Shown: positions 1-10,436, counted from the first letter of the stretch. The stretch: DNA of 35,181 bases from Acholeplasmataceae bacterium (GCA_012718985.1 JAAYBG010000093.1:1-35181), one strand, 5' to 3'. Program-made: numbers and translations. Notes: generated by a model from the letters alone, not told the origin.

Positions 1-450
1 AAAAAAGATGGCATTGATACCATCGACTTCATGATTTCTTTCAACAAAGGTGAACCCGTAAAATCACTAGCAAAAACAGCGTCTGGAGGAGAGTTATCTC
101 GCTTTATGCTCGCTTTAAAAACATTAGTTTCGCATAAATTAGAACTACAAACACTCATTTTTGATGAAATTGATAATGGAGTAAGCGGAGAAATCGCCTT
201 CAGTATCGCTAGTAAAATCAAGGAAATTTCTTTGAATGCTCAGGTGTTGTGTGTAACTCATCTACCACAAGTGGCAGCAATCGCCGATCATCATTTAAAG
301 ATTAGTAAGAAAGTTAGCAATAATCGAACAGTAACGAATATAGAAAATCTAACTTACCCAGAACGAGTTGATGAAATCGCAATGATGATCTCCAATGGTC
401 AAATTACCACAGCTAGTAAAAATCTAGCGATAGAATTATTGAATCAATGA
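1..450 (+). CDS. recN: DNA repair protein RecN, C-terminal part (5' truncated by window)
   Basis: Frame open from base 1 (KKDGIDTIDFMISFNKGEP...). SGGELSRFMLALK signature and LIFDEIDNGVSGEIA Walker B, then VTHLPQVAAIADHHL, typical of RecN. Confidence 0.95.
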   Translation, partial: KKDGIDTIDFMISFNKGEPVKSLAKTASGGELSRFMLALKTLVSHKLELQTLIFDEIDNGVSGEIAFSIASKIKEISLNAQVLCVTHLPQVAAIADHHLKISKKVSNNRTVTNIENLTYPERVDEIAMMISNGQITTASKNLAIELLNQ

Positions 451-457
451 GGTAAAT

Positions 458-486
458 AAAAAAACCGTTACAAAAAGCGGTTTTTT
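458..486. terminator. Rho-independent terminator, probably bidirectional, between recN and the convergent small gene
   Basis: AAAAAACCG-ttacaaaaag-CGGTTTTTT hairpin directly after the recN stop. Confidence 0.7.
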
Positions 487-495
487 ATCATTTTA

Positions 496-690
496 TTAAA
501 GTTTCGTCAATAAATAAATTAAAGCAAAGATACCACCAAACAAAGTAATGAAAGCAATGGCAATCGCAAAGATTTTTCCAATTAAAGTATTATTTGGACT
601 CTTTTGTAGTTCAACTTCGATTCCCCCATCTAACTTGGTCTTTGTTTTAAGAAAAGGTTTTTTTTCTTGTTCCTTCTTATTCTTTTTCAC
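496..690 (-). CDS. Small single-pass membrane protein, unknown function (64 aa)
   Basis: ORF track starts at 870, but a GTG at 690 (VKKNKKEQEKK...) follows GAGGTGAT at good spacing. Charged N-terminus, one C-terminal TM segment (IGKIFAIAIAFITLFGGIFALIYLL). Confidence 0.6.
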   Translation of the reverse strand: MKKNKKEQEKKPFLKTKTKLDGGIEVELQKSPNNTLIGKIFAIAIAFITLFGGIFALIYLLTKL

Positions 691-769
691 TTTTATCACC
701 TCGATGAATATGTTATAATATTTACAATAGATATTATAACACAATGATTTAAAAAAGGAAAGTAAAAAA

Positions 770-2008
770 ATGAAAACTTCACGAATAATTTTACATATCG
801 ACATGAATTGTTTTTTTGCTTCTTGTGAGATTGCTGAAAATCCGGAATTACTAAAGAAGCCTGTTGTCATTGCTCATGATGACCCCTTTCAACGAAGCAT
901 CGTCTTAACTGCCAGTTATGTGGCAAGGTCTTATGGAATAAAAACGACGATGCAAGTTCGTGAAGCATTTCAATTATGCAAGGATATTATTATTATTGAG
1001 CCAGATATGGATCTTTATGTTTCTTATTCGGAAAAATTCTATCAATACTTATTGACGATTACAAAAAAAGTAGAAATGGCTAGCATTGATGAAGCTTATG
1101 TTGATGTCTCAGATTACCAAGGAAATGTTGTCGCTCTGGCCGATAAAATACAAAATGATTTATTAAAAGAATATCGCTTACCTTGTAGTATTGGCATTGC
1201 TCCCAATAAATTTCTTGCTAAAATGGCTAGCGACATGAAAAAGCCACTAGGAATTACCATTCTTCGTAAACGCGAATTAAATCAATATTTATGGCCCTTG
1301 TCGCTTGAAGAAATGCATGGAGTAGGAAAGAAAACAGCACCAAAACTACAAAGTCTGGGTTTAAAAACGATAGGTGATCTTGCCAATCCTAAAAATCTTG
1401 CTTTAATGAAACAAAAATTAGGAAATATCTATGCTACTAGTCTCCATCAACGAGCTAATGGTATCGATGATTCAGAGGTTGATTATTCTGGAAAAGTAGA
1501 AGTTGGTTCAATATCCAATTCACATACTTTTGATCGTAATATTTATGAAGAAAGGATTTTAAAGGACACCTTAAAAATACTGGTAAATACAGTCGCTAAT
1601 CGTCTCCAAAAAAAGAATTTGAAAGCCTACACGATTGGATTACAACTAAAATATGCTAATTTTCGTCAAATTAATCGAAGTCAAAGTTTAGAAACCCCTA
1701 CAAATGATGAGAGTGATATTTATAAAATTACGGAAGCAATTCTTGATGAGAATTTTGAAGAAGGTCTTTATGATATTAACAATCGCCGCGATAGTAATTG
1801 CATCCGCTTAATCGGCGTGTTTGCAAATCGTATTGTTGAATCAAAAGAACAACCGCACCAACAGATTACTATTTTCGATAATTTAACGGAATTGGAAAAG
1901 AAAGAAGAATTAAAGAAGATTATCGATGGAGTAAAAACAAAATTTGGTGAAACAACAATCAATCAAGGTTATTATGAATATCAAAACTCTGATCAAAAAA
2001 CAGAATAA
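770..2008 (+). CDS. dinB: DNA polymerase IV (Y-family)
   Basis: HIDMNCFFASCE, ASIDEAYVD, CSIGIAPNKFLAKMASDMKKP and HhH region GVGKKTAPKLQSLG. RBS AAAGGAAAG upstream. Confidence 0.93.
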   Translation: MKTSRIILHIDMNCFFASCEIAENPELLKKPVVIAHDDPFQRSIVLTASYVARSYGIKTTMQVREAFQLCKDIIIIEPDMDLYVSYSEKFYQYLLTITKKVEMASIDEAYVDVSDYQGNVVALADKIQNDLLKEYRLPCSIGIAPNKFLAKMASDMKKPLGITILRKRELNQYLWPLSLEEMHGVGKKTAPKLQSLGLKTIGDLANPKNLALMKQKLGNIYATSLHQRANGIDDSEVDYSGKVEVGSISNSHTFDRNIYEERILKDTLKILVNTVANRLQKKNLKAYTIGLQLKYANFRQINRSQSLETPTNDESDIYKITEAILDENFEEGLYDINNRRDSNCIRLIGVFANRIVESKEQPHQQITIFDNLTELEKKEELKKIIDGVKTKFGETTINQGYYEYQNSDQKTE

Positions 2009-2064
2009 AAAAAACTCTTTAAAAATTATAATAATATAATACGATGTACTAATGGAGAATAATT

Positions 2065-2916
2065 ATGAGTATCGGAAAAACAGAAAAATATCGCGTTGAT
2101 CGCGAAACAAAATTAGGCTATATCCTAACAAAAGCTAACGATGATGAAGAATATTTCTTACATCATAATGAATGTCAAGGACAAAAATTATTTCCTGGTG
2201 ATTATGTTCATGCTTTTCTTTATGTCGATAAGAAAAATCGGGTCGCTGCGACACTATTAAAACCGATGATTGACATGAATTCTCCTGGCTTGGTAGAAGT
2301 AGTTGGGATTAATGATAACTTAGGAGTTTTTATGAATATCGGAATTAGCAAAGATATCTTGCTTTCAAAGGATGATTTACCTTTAAAAAGGAATTTATGG
2401 CCAAGAATCGGCGATAAAATTATTTCAATTTTGCGCACTAAAAACAATAAACTAATCATTAAGATTGCAAATAAAGAACAAATTTTAAGCGCTAAAAAAG
2501 AAGAAGTTCTTAGTGAAAATGGCAAATTCACCGCTTATGTTTACCGAATTACTCCCGACGGGATTAATGCAGTCACAGAAGGAATGAATATCATTTTTAT
2601 CTATCGCACCAATATGCGATGGGAATATCGTTTGGGAGAAAAAATAGAAGTAAGAATTATCAAAAAGAATGAAGAAGATTACAGTGGTACTTTAATAGAA
2701 AATAAAGAATTTCAAATAAAAGATGATCGAAAAATAATATTAGAATACTTACGAAACAATAATGGAGTCATGTTAATCACAGAAAACAGCAGTCCGGAAC
2801 TGATCAATCGTTTATTTAAAATGAGCAAAGCTGCTTTTAAAAAAGCACTAGGAAATCTTTACCGTGACCACATTATCGAAATTGAAGAAGACAAAATTAT
2901 TTTACTTGAAGAATAA
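2065..2916 (+). CDS. cvfB: S1-like RNA-binding protein, CvfB family
   Basis: Tandem S1-like repeats (GLVEVVGINDNLGVFMNIGISKDILLSKDDLP...WPRIGDKI) and C-terminal winged-helix region (MSKAAFKKALGNLYRD). Confidence 0.8.
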   Translation: MSIGKTEKYRVDRETKLGYILTKANDDEEYFLHHNECQGQKLFPGDYVHAFLYVDKKNRVAATLLKPMIDMNSPGLVEVVGINDNLGVFMNIGISKDILLSKDDLPLKRNLWPRIGDKIISILRTKNNKLIIKIANKEQILSAKKEEVLSENGKFTAYVYRITPDGINAVTEGMNIIFIYRTNMRWEYRLGEKIEVRIIKKNEEDYSGTLIENKEFQIKDDRKIILEYLRNNNGVMLITENSSPELINRLFKMSKAAFKKALGNLYRDHIIEIEEDKIILLEE

Positions 2917-2959
2917 TTGACATTTTTTTAATTATCCATTATAATATTAATAATTTAAG

Positions 2960-3160
2960 AGATTTATGAGGAAGAAGAGTACTTGTTTAATGAGTTTTAG
3001 AGAGAGCCGATGGTGAAAAAGCTTACTATAAGAACAAGGAAAGACAACTTAGGAGATCAATTAATCGTTTATGTATAAAAGCGCATCACTAAAAATGGTG
3101 ATGAATTAAGGTGGCACCGCGGAATTATTCGTCCTTAAGAGAGTTCTCTTTTAAGGATTT
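2960..3160 (+). promoter_or_regulatory. T-box leader upstream of hisS-aspS; predicted specifier GAC (Asp)
   Basis: T-box AAGGTGGCACCGCGG at 3108-3122. Stem I CTTGTT (2982-2987) pairs with AACAAG (3033-3038), with loop-E-like AGTA (2978-2981) opposite GAA (3039-3041), then A-GAC-A (GAC 3043-3045). AGAGAGCCGATGGTG distal element. Terminator hairpin 3132-3157 followed by Ts. Confidence 0.92.
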
Positions 3161-3163
3161 TTA
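3132..3163 (+). terminator. T-box regulatory terminator hairpin
   Basis: TCCTTAAGAGAG / CTCTTTTAAGGA followed by TTTTTATTTT; lies just 3' of the T-box sequence. Confidence 0.85.
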
Positions 3164-3185
3164 TTTTAAAGGGGGAAATGAAACT

Positions 3186-4454
3186 ATGAGTTATCAAAAA
3201 ATAAAAGGGACACTAGATTTTTACCAACAAGAAGCAACTAAAATGCGTTTGATTGAAACAAAGGCCAAAGAAATATTAAAAACATTCGGTTTTGAAGAAA
3301 GTATCACTCCGATTATCGAAATGACCGATGTGTTTATTCGTAGTTCTGGTGAAAATAGTGATATTGTTAATAAAGAAATGTATACTTTTCTCGATCGAGG
3401 AAATCGCAGTATTACGCTACGTCCTGAAGGAACTGCTTCTATTGTTCGTAGTTTTCTTGAAAATAAATTGTACATCAATTCTCCAGTCACAAAACTTTAT
3501 TACTGTGGACCGATGTTTCGCTATGAACGACCCCAAAAGGGACGATATCGTCAATTCATGCAATTCGGAATTGAAGTTTTTGGTGAGGAAAGTCCATTTT
3601 TAGATGCTGATGTGATCATTAGTGCTTATACTTTACTTAGTGCACTGGGAATTAAAGGAATCAAATTAAAAATCAATACGATTGGTGATTTTGCTTCCCG
3701 TGTAAATTATACTGCGAAATTACAAAGCTATTTTGCCGATAAAATAGACGATTTTTGTGAGGACTGTAAACAAAGATTAACCAAGAATCCTTTGCGTATT
3801 CTTGATTGTAAAGTAGATTCTGAAAAGGATGTTGTGAAAAGAGCACCTAAAATTAAAGATAGTCTATCCGATGCTTCTTTAGCTCATTTTATCGAAGTTA
3901 CTACTATCTTATCAATGATGAAAATTCCTTATGAAGTAGAAGATACACTAGTACGTGGACTAGATTATTATACAGATACTGTTTTTGAATTTATCCTGGA
4001 TACAAATGACGATTTACAAGGTTTGGCTATTTGTGGAGGCGGAAGATATGCCGATTTAGTGAAAAACTTCGGTGGACCGGATATTTCTGGAATTGGTTAT
4101 GCCTTTGGTTTAGAACGAATCATGATGGTTATGACCAATCAAAATCTGTTTACGGATATTGATAAGAAAACCGATGTGTTTATCATCAGTTTAGATAAAG
4201 AATCAAAGAGACTTGGATTAGAGTTTGCTAACCAATTACGAGAAGAAGAATTGGTTGTTGAGATGGACTATAAAAATTACACCTTAAAACAGCAATTCAA
4301 GTTAACGGAAAAATTAAATCCAAAATTTATTATCATTATTGGTGAAGAAGAACGCGAAAATAATATCTTTACCATCAAAGATACACAAAATAATACTCAA
4401 GAAAAAGTGAAAAAGGAGAATATAGTAAGCTATATTAAAAGTAAAAAACAATGA
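3186..4454 (+). CDS. hisS: Histidyl-tRNA synthetase
   Basis: Start at 3186 ([12 protein letters not shown]) with RBS AAAGGGGG; the ORF-track start at 3111 lies inside the T-box. Class II motifs: [50 protein letters not shown]. Confidence 0.96.
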   Translation: MSYQKIKGTLDFYQQEATKMRLIETKAKEILKTFGFEESITPIIEMTDVFIRSSGENSDIVNKEMYTFLDRGNRSITLRPEGTASIVRSFLENKLYINSPVTKLYYCGPMFRYERPQKGRYRQFMQFGIEVFGEESPFLDADVIISAYTLLSALGIKGIKLKINTIGDFASRVNYTAKLQSYFADKIDDFCEDCKQRLTKNPLRILDCKVDSEKDVVKRAPKIKDSLSDASLAHFIEVTTILSMMKIPYEVEDTLVRGLDYYTDTVFEFILDTNDDLQGLAICGGGRYADLVKNFGGPDISGIGYAFGLERIMMVMTNQNLFTDIDKKTDVFIISLDKESKRLGLEFANQLREEELVVEMDYKNYTLKQQFKLTEKLNPKFIIIIGEEERENNIFTIKDTQNNTQEKVKKENIVSYIKSKKQ

Positions 4455-6196
4455 GAACTCATAATAATGGTGAATTAAGAATTAAAAATGTTGGTGAAAA
4501 TGTTGTATTAGCTGGTTGGGTAGCAAAAAAGAGAAATTTAGGAGGTTTAATCTTTGTTGATTTGCGTGACCGACAAGGGATTACCCAAATTGTTGTTAAA
4601 CCAGAGAACAAAAACTATTCTACTTTAGAAAATGTGAAAAATGAATATGTAATTCAAGTCACAGGTAAGGTTGTTGAAAGAGAAAGTAAAAACAAAAATA
4701 TACCAACTGGAGAAATAGAAGTTGATTGTGCAGAAATCGTTGTCCTTAGCGAAGCGGAACCGACTCCAATGATTATCGCTGATGAAACCGATGCCCTAGA
4801 AGATGTACGAATGAAATATCGTTATCTTGATTTACGCCGTCCGGTTATGCAAAAGAACTTAATTTTACGTCACAATATTACCAAAGCAGTGCGTAGTTAT
4901 TTTGATGCAAGAGGTTTTATTGAAGTAGAAACTCCTGTATTTGGTAAGACAACTCCCGAAGGAGCTCGTGACTATTTAGTACCTTCCAGAGTAAATCCTG
5001 GTAAATTCTATGCTTTACCTCAATCACCTCAATTATACAAACAATTATTAATGGTTGCCGGCTTAGAAAAATATTATCAAATCGTAAAATGTTTTCGTGA
5101 TGAAGATTTACGTGCTGATAGACAAATGGAATTCACGCAAATTGATGTTGAGATGAGTTTTATCGATGAAGAACAGATTTATCAAGTAATTGAAGGCATG
5201 TTGAAAAAAGTGATGAAAGAAACAAAAAATATCGATATTTCAACTCCATTTCCACGGATTACTTTTGATGAATCGATGGAACGTTTTGGTAGCGATAAAC
5301 CCGATATGCGTTTTGAGATGGAATTAAAAACATTAACTGAAGTTCTAAAAGATGTCGATTTTAGTCTTTTCAAAAATACAATAAATGATGGTGGGATTAT
5401 TAAGGGACTTAATGCCAAAAATGCTGCTAGCAAATATTCAAGAAAAGAAATTGATCGCTTAACAGAAGAAGTAAAAAAATATAAAGCTAAAGGCTTATTA
5501 TGGCTTAAATTTGAAAATAATGCCTTATCTGGACCTGTGGCTAAATATTTAACACCAGAAATTGCTAATCAATTGATTACCATACTAAACATTGAAGAAG
5601 GCGATGTCATTTTTATCGTCGCTGATCAAAAAAATATTGTCAATGCTAGTTTAGCTTACTTGAGAAACTTGCTAGGAAAAGAGTTAAACCTAACAGATCC
5701 AAACAAATTTGCTTATTTATGGGTGAATAATTGGCCATCTTTCGAATTCGATGAAAACGAACAACGCTATGTCGCTGCTCATCATCCATTTACTTCTCCA
5801 AAAGATGAATTTAAAGATATGTTATTAACACATCCAGAAAAATGCTATTCAAAATGTTACGATGTCGTTCTAAATGGATATGAACTAGGTAGTGGTTCGA
5901 TAAGAATTCACAATCAAAAAGTCCAATCAGATATGTTTAAAGCCATTGGATTAACCGAAGAAGAAATCGCACAAAAATTTGGTTATTTCGTAAATGCTTT
6001 AAAATTTGGTACGCCACCACATGGTGGAATTGCCCTTGGCTTGGATAGATTAGCTATGATTTTATCAAACTCGCCTTCACTTCGTGATGTCATCGCCTTC
6101 CCCAAGAGTGCAAATGCAATTTGCCCAATGAGTGATGCCCCAACGACAGTTAGTGAAGCTCAATTAAAAGAATTAAAGTTAGAAATTAGAAAATGA
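4451..6196 (+). CDS. aspS: Aspartyl-tRNA synthetase
   Basis: [74 protein letters not shown] overlap with hisS. Confidence 0.97.
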   Translation: MRTHNNGELRIKNVGENVVLAGWVAKKRNLGGLIFVDLRDRQGITQIVVKPENKNYSTLENVKNEYVIQVTGKVVERESKNKNIPTGEIEVDCAEIVVLSEAEPTPMIIADETDALEDVRMKYRYLDLRRPVMQKNLILRHNITKAVRSYFDARGFIEVETPVFGKTTPEGARDYLVPSRVNPGKFYALPQSPQLYKQLLMVAGLEKYYQIVKCFRDEDLRADRQMEFTQIDVEMSFIDEEQIYQVIEGMLKKVMKETKNIDISTPFPRITFDESMERFGSDKPDMRFEMELKTLTEVLKDVDFSLFKNTINDGGIIKGLNAKNAASKYSRKEIDRLTEEVKKYKAKGLLWLKFENNALSGPVAKYLTPEIANQLITILNIEEGDVIFIVADQKNIVNASLAYLRNLLGKELNLTDPNKFAYLWVNNWPSFEFDENEQRYVAAHHPFTSPKDEFKDMLLTHPEKCYSKCYDVVLNGYELGSGSIRIHNQKVQSDMFKAIGLTEEEIAQKFGYFVNALKFGTPPHGGIALGLDRLAMILSNSPSLRDVIAFPKSANAICPMSDAPTTVSEAQLKELKLEIRK

Positions 6197-6888
6197 GCGA
6201 ACGCTTCATTCGATTACAAACTTTATTAGGAGATGTCAAACTAAAAAAAATCACCGACGCAAAAGTAGCCATAATCGGTCTTGGTGGCGTTGGTGGAGAG
6301 GCTTGCTTAGCTCTCGCAAGATCTGGTGTGGGGACACTGATTATTCAAGACTATGACAAAGTCGATATCTCCAATTTTAATCGACAAGTAGTAGCTTATA
6401 CCGATACAATTGGTCAATCAAAGGTTGAAGTTATGGCTACGATGATTCATAAAATCAATCCTAATTGTCATGTCATTACCTTAGAGGAGCCATTTGATGA
6501 ATCAAGCAAATTATTTACCTATGATTTTCAATATCTAATAGATGCTATTGATCAAGTAGACAATAAAATATTGTTAATCAAGCAATGTGGTAATCGCCAA
6601 GTTACTTTTATCAGTTCAATGGGAACAGCTAAAAAAATGGATATTCAAAAATTAATCATCACCGAGCTCGCAAAGACAACTCATGATCCTCTAGCAAGAA
6701 TCATCCGCAAACGACTCCGAGAAGATAAGTTCACGATGAAGGTCCCTGTTCTATCCTCTACAGAAGAACCACTGATCATAGGAAAGGAACTTGCTTCCTA
6801 TATGCCTGTTACGGCAACAGCAGGACTAATGCTTGCTGATTACATTCTTAAAAAAATAATAAATGAAGAGGAAACGAAATGTTTATAA
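6193..6888 (+). CDS. tcdA: tRNA threonylcarbamoyladenosine dehydratase (TcdA/YgdL, ThiF-fold)
   Basis: Rossmann motif [53 protein letters not shown] overlap with aspS. Confidence 0.85.
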   Translation: MSERFIRLQTLLGDVKLKKITDAKVAIIGLGGVGGEACLALARSGVGTLIIQDYDKVDISNFNRQVVAYTDTIGQSKVEVMATMIHKINPNCHVITLEEPFDESSKLFTYDFQYLIDAIDQVDNKILLIKQCGNRQVTFISSMGTAKKMDIQKLIITELAKTTHDPLARIIRKRLREDKFTMKVPVLSSTEEPLIIGKELASYMPVTATAGLMLADYILKKIINEEETKCL

Positions 6889-7130
6889 CAAGTTGGTTAT
6901 TACAAGCAGGAATCATCTTTGGTGCAATCGCCTTATTTTTGATTACCTTTATCCTAAATAAAAGAACAAAAGCACCAAAAGGAGCGGAAGTCCCTGATAA
7001 ATGTAGAGTTTGTGATTCGCCAAATTGCTTAATTAAAATGAGTGATATTGATAAGATAAAATCGGAATTAAAGCAACAGTTAGAACATGACTGCCCGATA
7101 GAGGAGGATAAAAACAATGAAAAGAAATGA
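6879..7130 (+). CDS. Small N-terminal TM protein with a cysteine cluster, unknown function
   Basis: 83 aa; TM SWLLQAGIIFGAIALFLITFIL, then CRVCDSPNCLI...HDC. Overlaps both neighbours; RBS GAAGAGGAAACG. Confidence 0.65.
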   Translation: MFITSWLLQAGIIFGAIALFLITFILNKRTKAPKGAEVPDKCRVCDSPNCLIKMSDIDKIKSELKQQLEHDCPIEEDKNNEKK

Positions 7131-7593
7131 TTATATTTCTTGGGATAAGTATTTTATGGGAGTCGCTCTCCTTTCATCAATGCGTAGCAAAGATCCAAAT
7201 ACTCAAGTAGGAGCTTGTATCGTCAATCGTCATAAAAAAATCGTAGGTATTGGCTACAATGGTTTTCCTTTCGGATGTGAAGATGATGAATTTCCCTGGG
7301 AAAGAACAGGAGATTTTTGTGATACAAAATATCCATATGTTGTTCATGCAGAACCGAACGCCATATTAAATTCTATTTCTAGTTTAGACGGATGTAGTAT
7401 CTATGTTACTCTATTTCCTTGCCATGAATGTGTAAAATTAATCATTCAAAGTGGAATTAAAGAAATTGTTTATATGGATGAAAAATATGCCGATACTGAA
7501 TCAGATATTGCTGCCAAACGGATGCTTAAGGCGGCGAATGTGAGCTATCGCAAAGTGAAAAATATGAAAATTATTGTTGAGGATGAAGAATGA
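7117..7593 (+). CDS. Deoxycytidylate (dCMP) deaminase, ComEB-like
   Basis: Zinc motifs HAEPNAI and PCHECVKLI, plus DPNTQVGACIVN and GYNGFPFGCED. Confidence 0.9.
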   Translation: MKRNDYISWDKYFMGVALLSSMRSKDPNTQVGACIVNRHKKIVGIGYNGFPFGCEDDEFPWERTGDFCDTKYPYVVHAEPNAILNSISSLDGCSIYVTLFPCHECVKLIIQSGIKEIVYMDEKYADTESDIAAKRMLKAANVSYRKVKNMKIIVEDEE

Positions 7594-8669
7594 AAGAATT
7601 CTTTGTCAGCGGTTGGCGAAACTTTAAAAAATCATCGCTTATTACTAAAATATTCACCTTTCTGGGAGTAGGACTTTATTTATTTGTCTTATCAATTTCC
7701 TTTATCAAAGTTGATTATGAGGTTATAACCCCCGGAAGTATTAACTACACAGCATCCTCAGTAAAAGTAGAAGCAAATAATGAAGCGGGTTTTATCTATA
7801 CCGTAGGTGTTTACACGCATACTCGAATTTCTGTGATTCAATATTGGGTAGCTAAAACAAACGATTTTTTTGATCTTGAAGTATACGATCCAGAAGTAGA
7901 TTTAAATGATAAAGCCCAACGCAAATTTGGTACTATCTCTAAAGAAATCAGCATCAATAATGCGATTATCAATGCTTATCAAGAAGCAGCAAAAATGGAT
8001 CCTTCTATTGTGTTAAGCAAAGAATATAAAGGAGTAATAGTTAGTGCGATTACTCCTTATGCGAAGACTGGATTAGATTATTCTGATATTGTAATTAAAG
8101 TAAATGATCAAACATTTACAAATATCAACGAATTTCGTAATTTAGTCACCAATTTTTATGATAGTGAACCAGATAAAGAAATAAAATTTACAATTATTCG
8201 TGATGAACTGCAAAAAGAAGTCTATGCTTCCTTCATTAGCGGTAATTCTGGTTATATCGGCTTAGGTGTTGCCTTTTACGATTATTATCAATTAGATCCT
8301 GAAAAGTCTACACCAAAATTTTCAATTGTTGATCCTTATTCTTCAATCGGATCTTCTGGTGGTGGTATGCTTTCTTTATCGATTTATAATAGTTTATTAC
8401 CTGGTGATATTACCAAAGGTAAAAAAATTGTCGGAACAGGTACGATTGAACTTGACGGTAGTATCGGTAATATTGCTGGTGTAAAGCAAAAAATCATCAC
8501 TGCTAATAATTATAATATCGATATCTTTTTCATTAATGAAATCAATTACGACCTGGCAAAGGAGGAATATGACCGAATCGGTGCTACATTTACTCTTGTA
8601 AAGGTCAATAATTTCATCGATATTATCGAGTTCCTAGAGAATATGGAGGTGAAGAATGATGAATCGTAA
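7590..8669 (+). CDS. PDZ plus Lon-type (S16) membrane protease, YlbL/SepM-like
   Basis: N-terminal TM, PDZ-like region, Lon catalytic region GSSGGGMLSLSIYN and GTGTIELDGSIGNIAGVKQKI. Confidence 0.85.
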   Translation: MKEFFVSGWRNFKKSSLITKIFTFLGVGLYLFVLSISFIKVDYEVITPGSINYTASSVKVEANNEAGFIYTVGVYTHTRISVIQYWVAKTNDFFDLEVYDPEVDLNDKAQRKFGTISKEISINNAIINAYQEAAKMDPSIVLSKEYKGVIVSAITPYAKTGLDYSDIVIKVNDQTFTNINEFRNLVTNFYDSEPDKEIKFTIIRDELQKEVYASFISGNSGYIGLGVAFYDYYQLDPEKSTPKFSIVDPYSSIGSSGGGMLSLSIYNSLLPGDITKGKKIVGTGTIELDGSIGNIAGVKQKIITANNYNIDIFFINEINYDLAKEEYDRIGATFTLVKVNNFIDIIEFLENMEVKNDES

Positions 8670-9057
8670 AAATTTATGGTCAAAAGGAAAAGAAGAAACA
8701 AAGAAATTTTATGAAATTAAATTGAATCGTTCAACCAATATCATCACCTTTATTTTTGGTTTAGTAGTTACAGTCATTATTATTTTCCCTTTTGCAGCAT
8801 TATTACTGGAGATTTTAGAAATAAATTGGTATAAACCTCAAGCGATTATTACCTTTTTATCATTCGCCTGGGGATTACTTATGATTAGTAATGGTTTATC
8901 TAATTTCTTTACCGTAAAATTAGCAAAATGTTATGCTCGAGATATGCTTGAATTACAAGCTATTGATGAATATGCTATTTTATTCTATCAATGTTTAAAC
9001 ATCGGTTTTGGTATTTTTATCTTAGCGATCTTATTATTCTTTGGACTGACGAGGTAG
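8656..9057 (+). CDS. Polytopic membrane protein, unknown function
   Basis: 133 aa with about three hydrophobic segments; overlaps the ylbL-like gene and sits just before lspA. Confidence 0.65.
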   Translation: MMNRKNLWSKGKEETKKFYEIKLNRSTNIITFIFGLVVTVIIIFPFAALLLEILEINWYKPQAIITFLSFAWGLLMISNGLSNFFTVKLAKCYARDMLELQAIDEYAILFYQCLNIGFGIFILAILLFFGLTR

Positions 9058-9060
9058 TAC

Positions 9061-9537
9061 ATGAAAGGTAGAACTATGATTATTGGAATTTTATTAATCG
9101 CTTTATTTATCGTTCTTGATCAGATAACAAAGGCAGTCGCTTTCAAATACTTTACTTTATTACAAACCTATAAATGCCTTCCTGGACTGTTTCGCATCAG
9201 CCTTGTTGAAAACACCGGTGGTGCTTGGGGAATCTTCAGTGGGAAATTATGGTTTTTTATTATCATTACCATATTGTCACTAGGTATCTTTGCTTATTTA
9301 ATGAAAGATTTTGATTTAAAAGAAAATACTCTGTATAGCGTTTGTCTTATATTGATTGTTTCGGGAACGATTGGGAATTTTATTGATCGTATCTTTTTAG
9401 GATACGTTCGTGATTTTTTAACTTTTGACTTTATCAGTTTTCCTAGTTTTAACTTTGCTGATATGTGCATGACGATTGGAGTTATCTTATTAATGTTTGA
9501 AATCCTTTTTGGAGCAACTGGTAAAAAATGGAAGTAA
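9061..9537 (+). CDS. lspA: Lipoprotein signal peptidase
   Basis: VLDQITKAVA, VENTGGAWGIFSG, GTIGNFIDRIFLGYVRDFL, FNFADMCMTIG. Confidence 0.95.
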   Translation: MKGRTMIIGILLIALFIVLDQITKAVAFKYFTLLQTYKCLPGLFRISLVENTGGAWGIFSGKLWFFIIITILSLGIFAYLMKDFDLKENTLYSVCLILIVSGTIGNFIDRIFLGYVRDFLTFDFISFPSFNFADMCMTIGVILLMFEILFGATGKKWK

Positions 9538-10436
9538 TGTACTTTATTTATCAACAAGAAGAACCGATGCGTATCGATAAATTCCTTGCAAATGAAATGG
9601 AGGACTTTTCTCGTAATTCGATTCAAATTTATATCAAAGATAATCATGTCTTGGTAAACGATAAAGTAGTAAAGGCTAATTATATCTTAAAAAAAGGTGA
9701 TGCCATCAGTGTAACAATTCCTGATCCCATTGATAATGATATTATTGCCCAAGATATTCCTTTAGACATTTATTATGAAGATAGTGATGTAATTGTGGTA
9801 AATAAACCGACAGGTATGGTTGTTCATCCTGCTGTTGGGAATTATCAAAATACCTTAGTCAATGCTTTAATGTTTCATTGTCATGATTTATCAGGAATTA
9901 ATGGAGTTATTCGAGCGGGCATTGTCCATCGTATTGATAAAGATACTTCAGGATTGCTAGTCGCTTGTAAGAACGATTTTGCTCATCGAAATCTAAGCGA
10001 ACAATTTTTCAACAAAACCATATCACGAAAATATTATGCTATTGTTTATGGTGTGATAAACCACAATGTTGGTCGAATCGAAGCTCCAATCGGTCGGGAT
10101 AAATTCAATCGCCAACAAATGACTGTTATCGAACATGGAAAACCTGCTGTCACTAATTTTAAAGTGTTAGAGCGTTTTAAAAAATATACTCTGATCGAGT
10201 TAGCTCTGGAAACCGGTCGTACTCACCAAATTCGAGTTCACATGAAATATATCGGTTATCCATTAGTAGGTGACCCTGTATATGGTCCAAAGAATGTCAT
10301 TGGTGAAACCGGACAATTCCTTCACGCAAAAACATTGGGTTTCACCCATCCTCGTACTAAAGAATACTTAGAATTTGATAGCCCATTACCAAAATACTTC
10401 GAAGATTTTCTCAATGAACTGCGAAGCAATGAATAA
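9528..10436 (+). CDS. rluD: 23S rRNA pseudouridine synthase, RluD family
   Basis: S4-like N-terminus (MRIDKFLANEMEDFSRN), RIDKDTSGLLVACKN, TGRTHQIRVHMKYIGYPLVGDPVYG. Confidence 0.93.
   Translation: MEVMYFIYQQEEPMRIDKFLANEMEDFSRNSIQIYIKDNHVLVNDKVVKANYILKKGDAISVTIPDPIDNDIIAQDIPLDIYYEDSDVIVVNKPTGMVVHPAVGNYQNTLVNALMFHCHDLSGINGVIRAGIVHRIDKDTSGLLVACKNDFAHRNLSEQFFNKTISRKYYAIVYGVINHNVGRIEAPIGRDKFNRQQMTVIEHGKPAVTNFKVLERFKKYTLIELALETGRTHQIRVHMKYIGYPLVGDPVYGPKNVIGETGQFLHAKTLGFTHPRTKEYLEFDSPLPKYFEDFLNELRSNE

Noticed and set aside
770-2008. DinB motif variant HIDMNCFFASCE as a possible altered polymerase
   Set aside because: Variation at these positions occurs in DinB/UvrX-like homologues and the catalytic acidic residues are present; not unusual enough without alignment.
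2220-2531. Minus-strand 103-aa ORF antisense to cvfB, and similar antisense ORFs in hisS, aspS, lspA, lepA, parC and parE
   Set aside because: Shadow ORFs of confident genes; none shows a recognisable domain.
3328-3603. 91-aa plus-strand ORF inside hisS
   Set aside because: Out of frame within a confident housekeeping gene; no RBS evidence.
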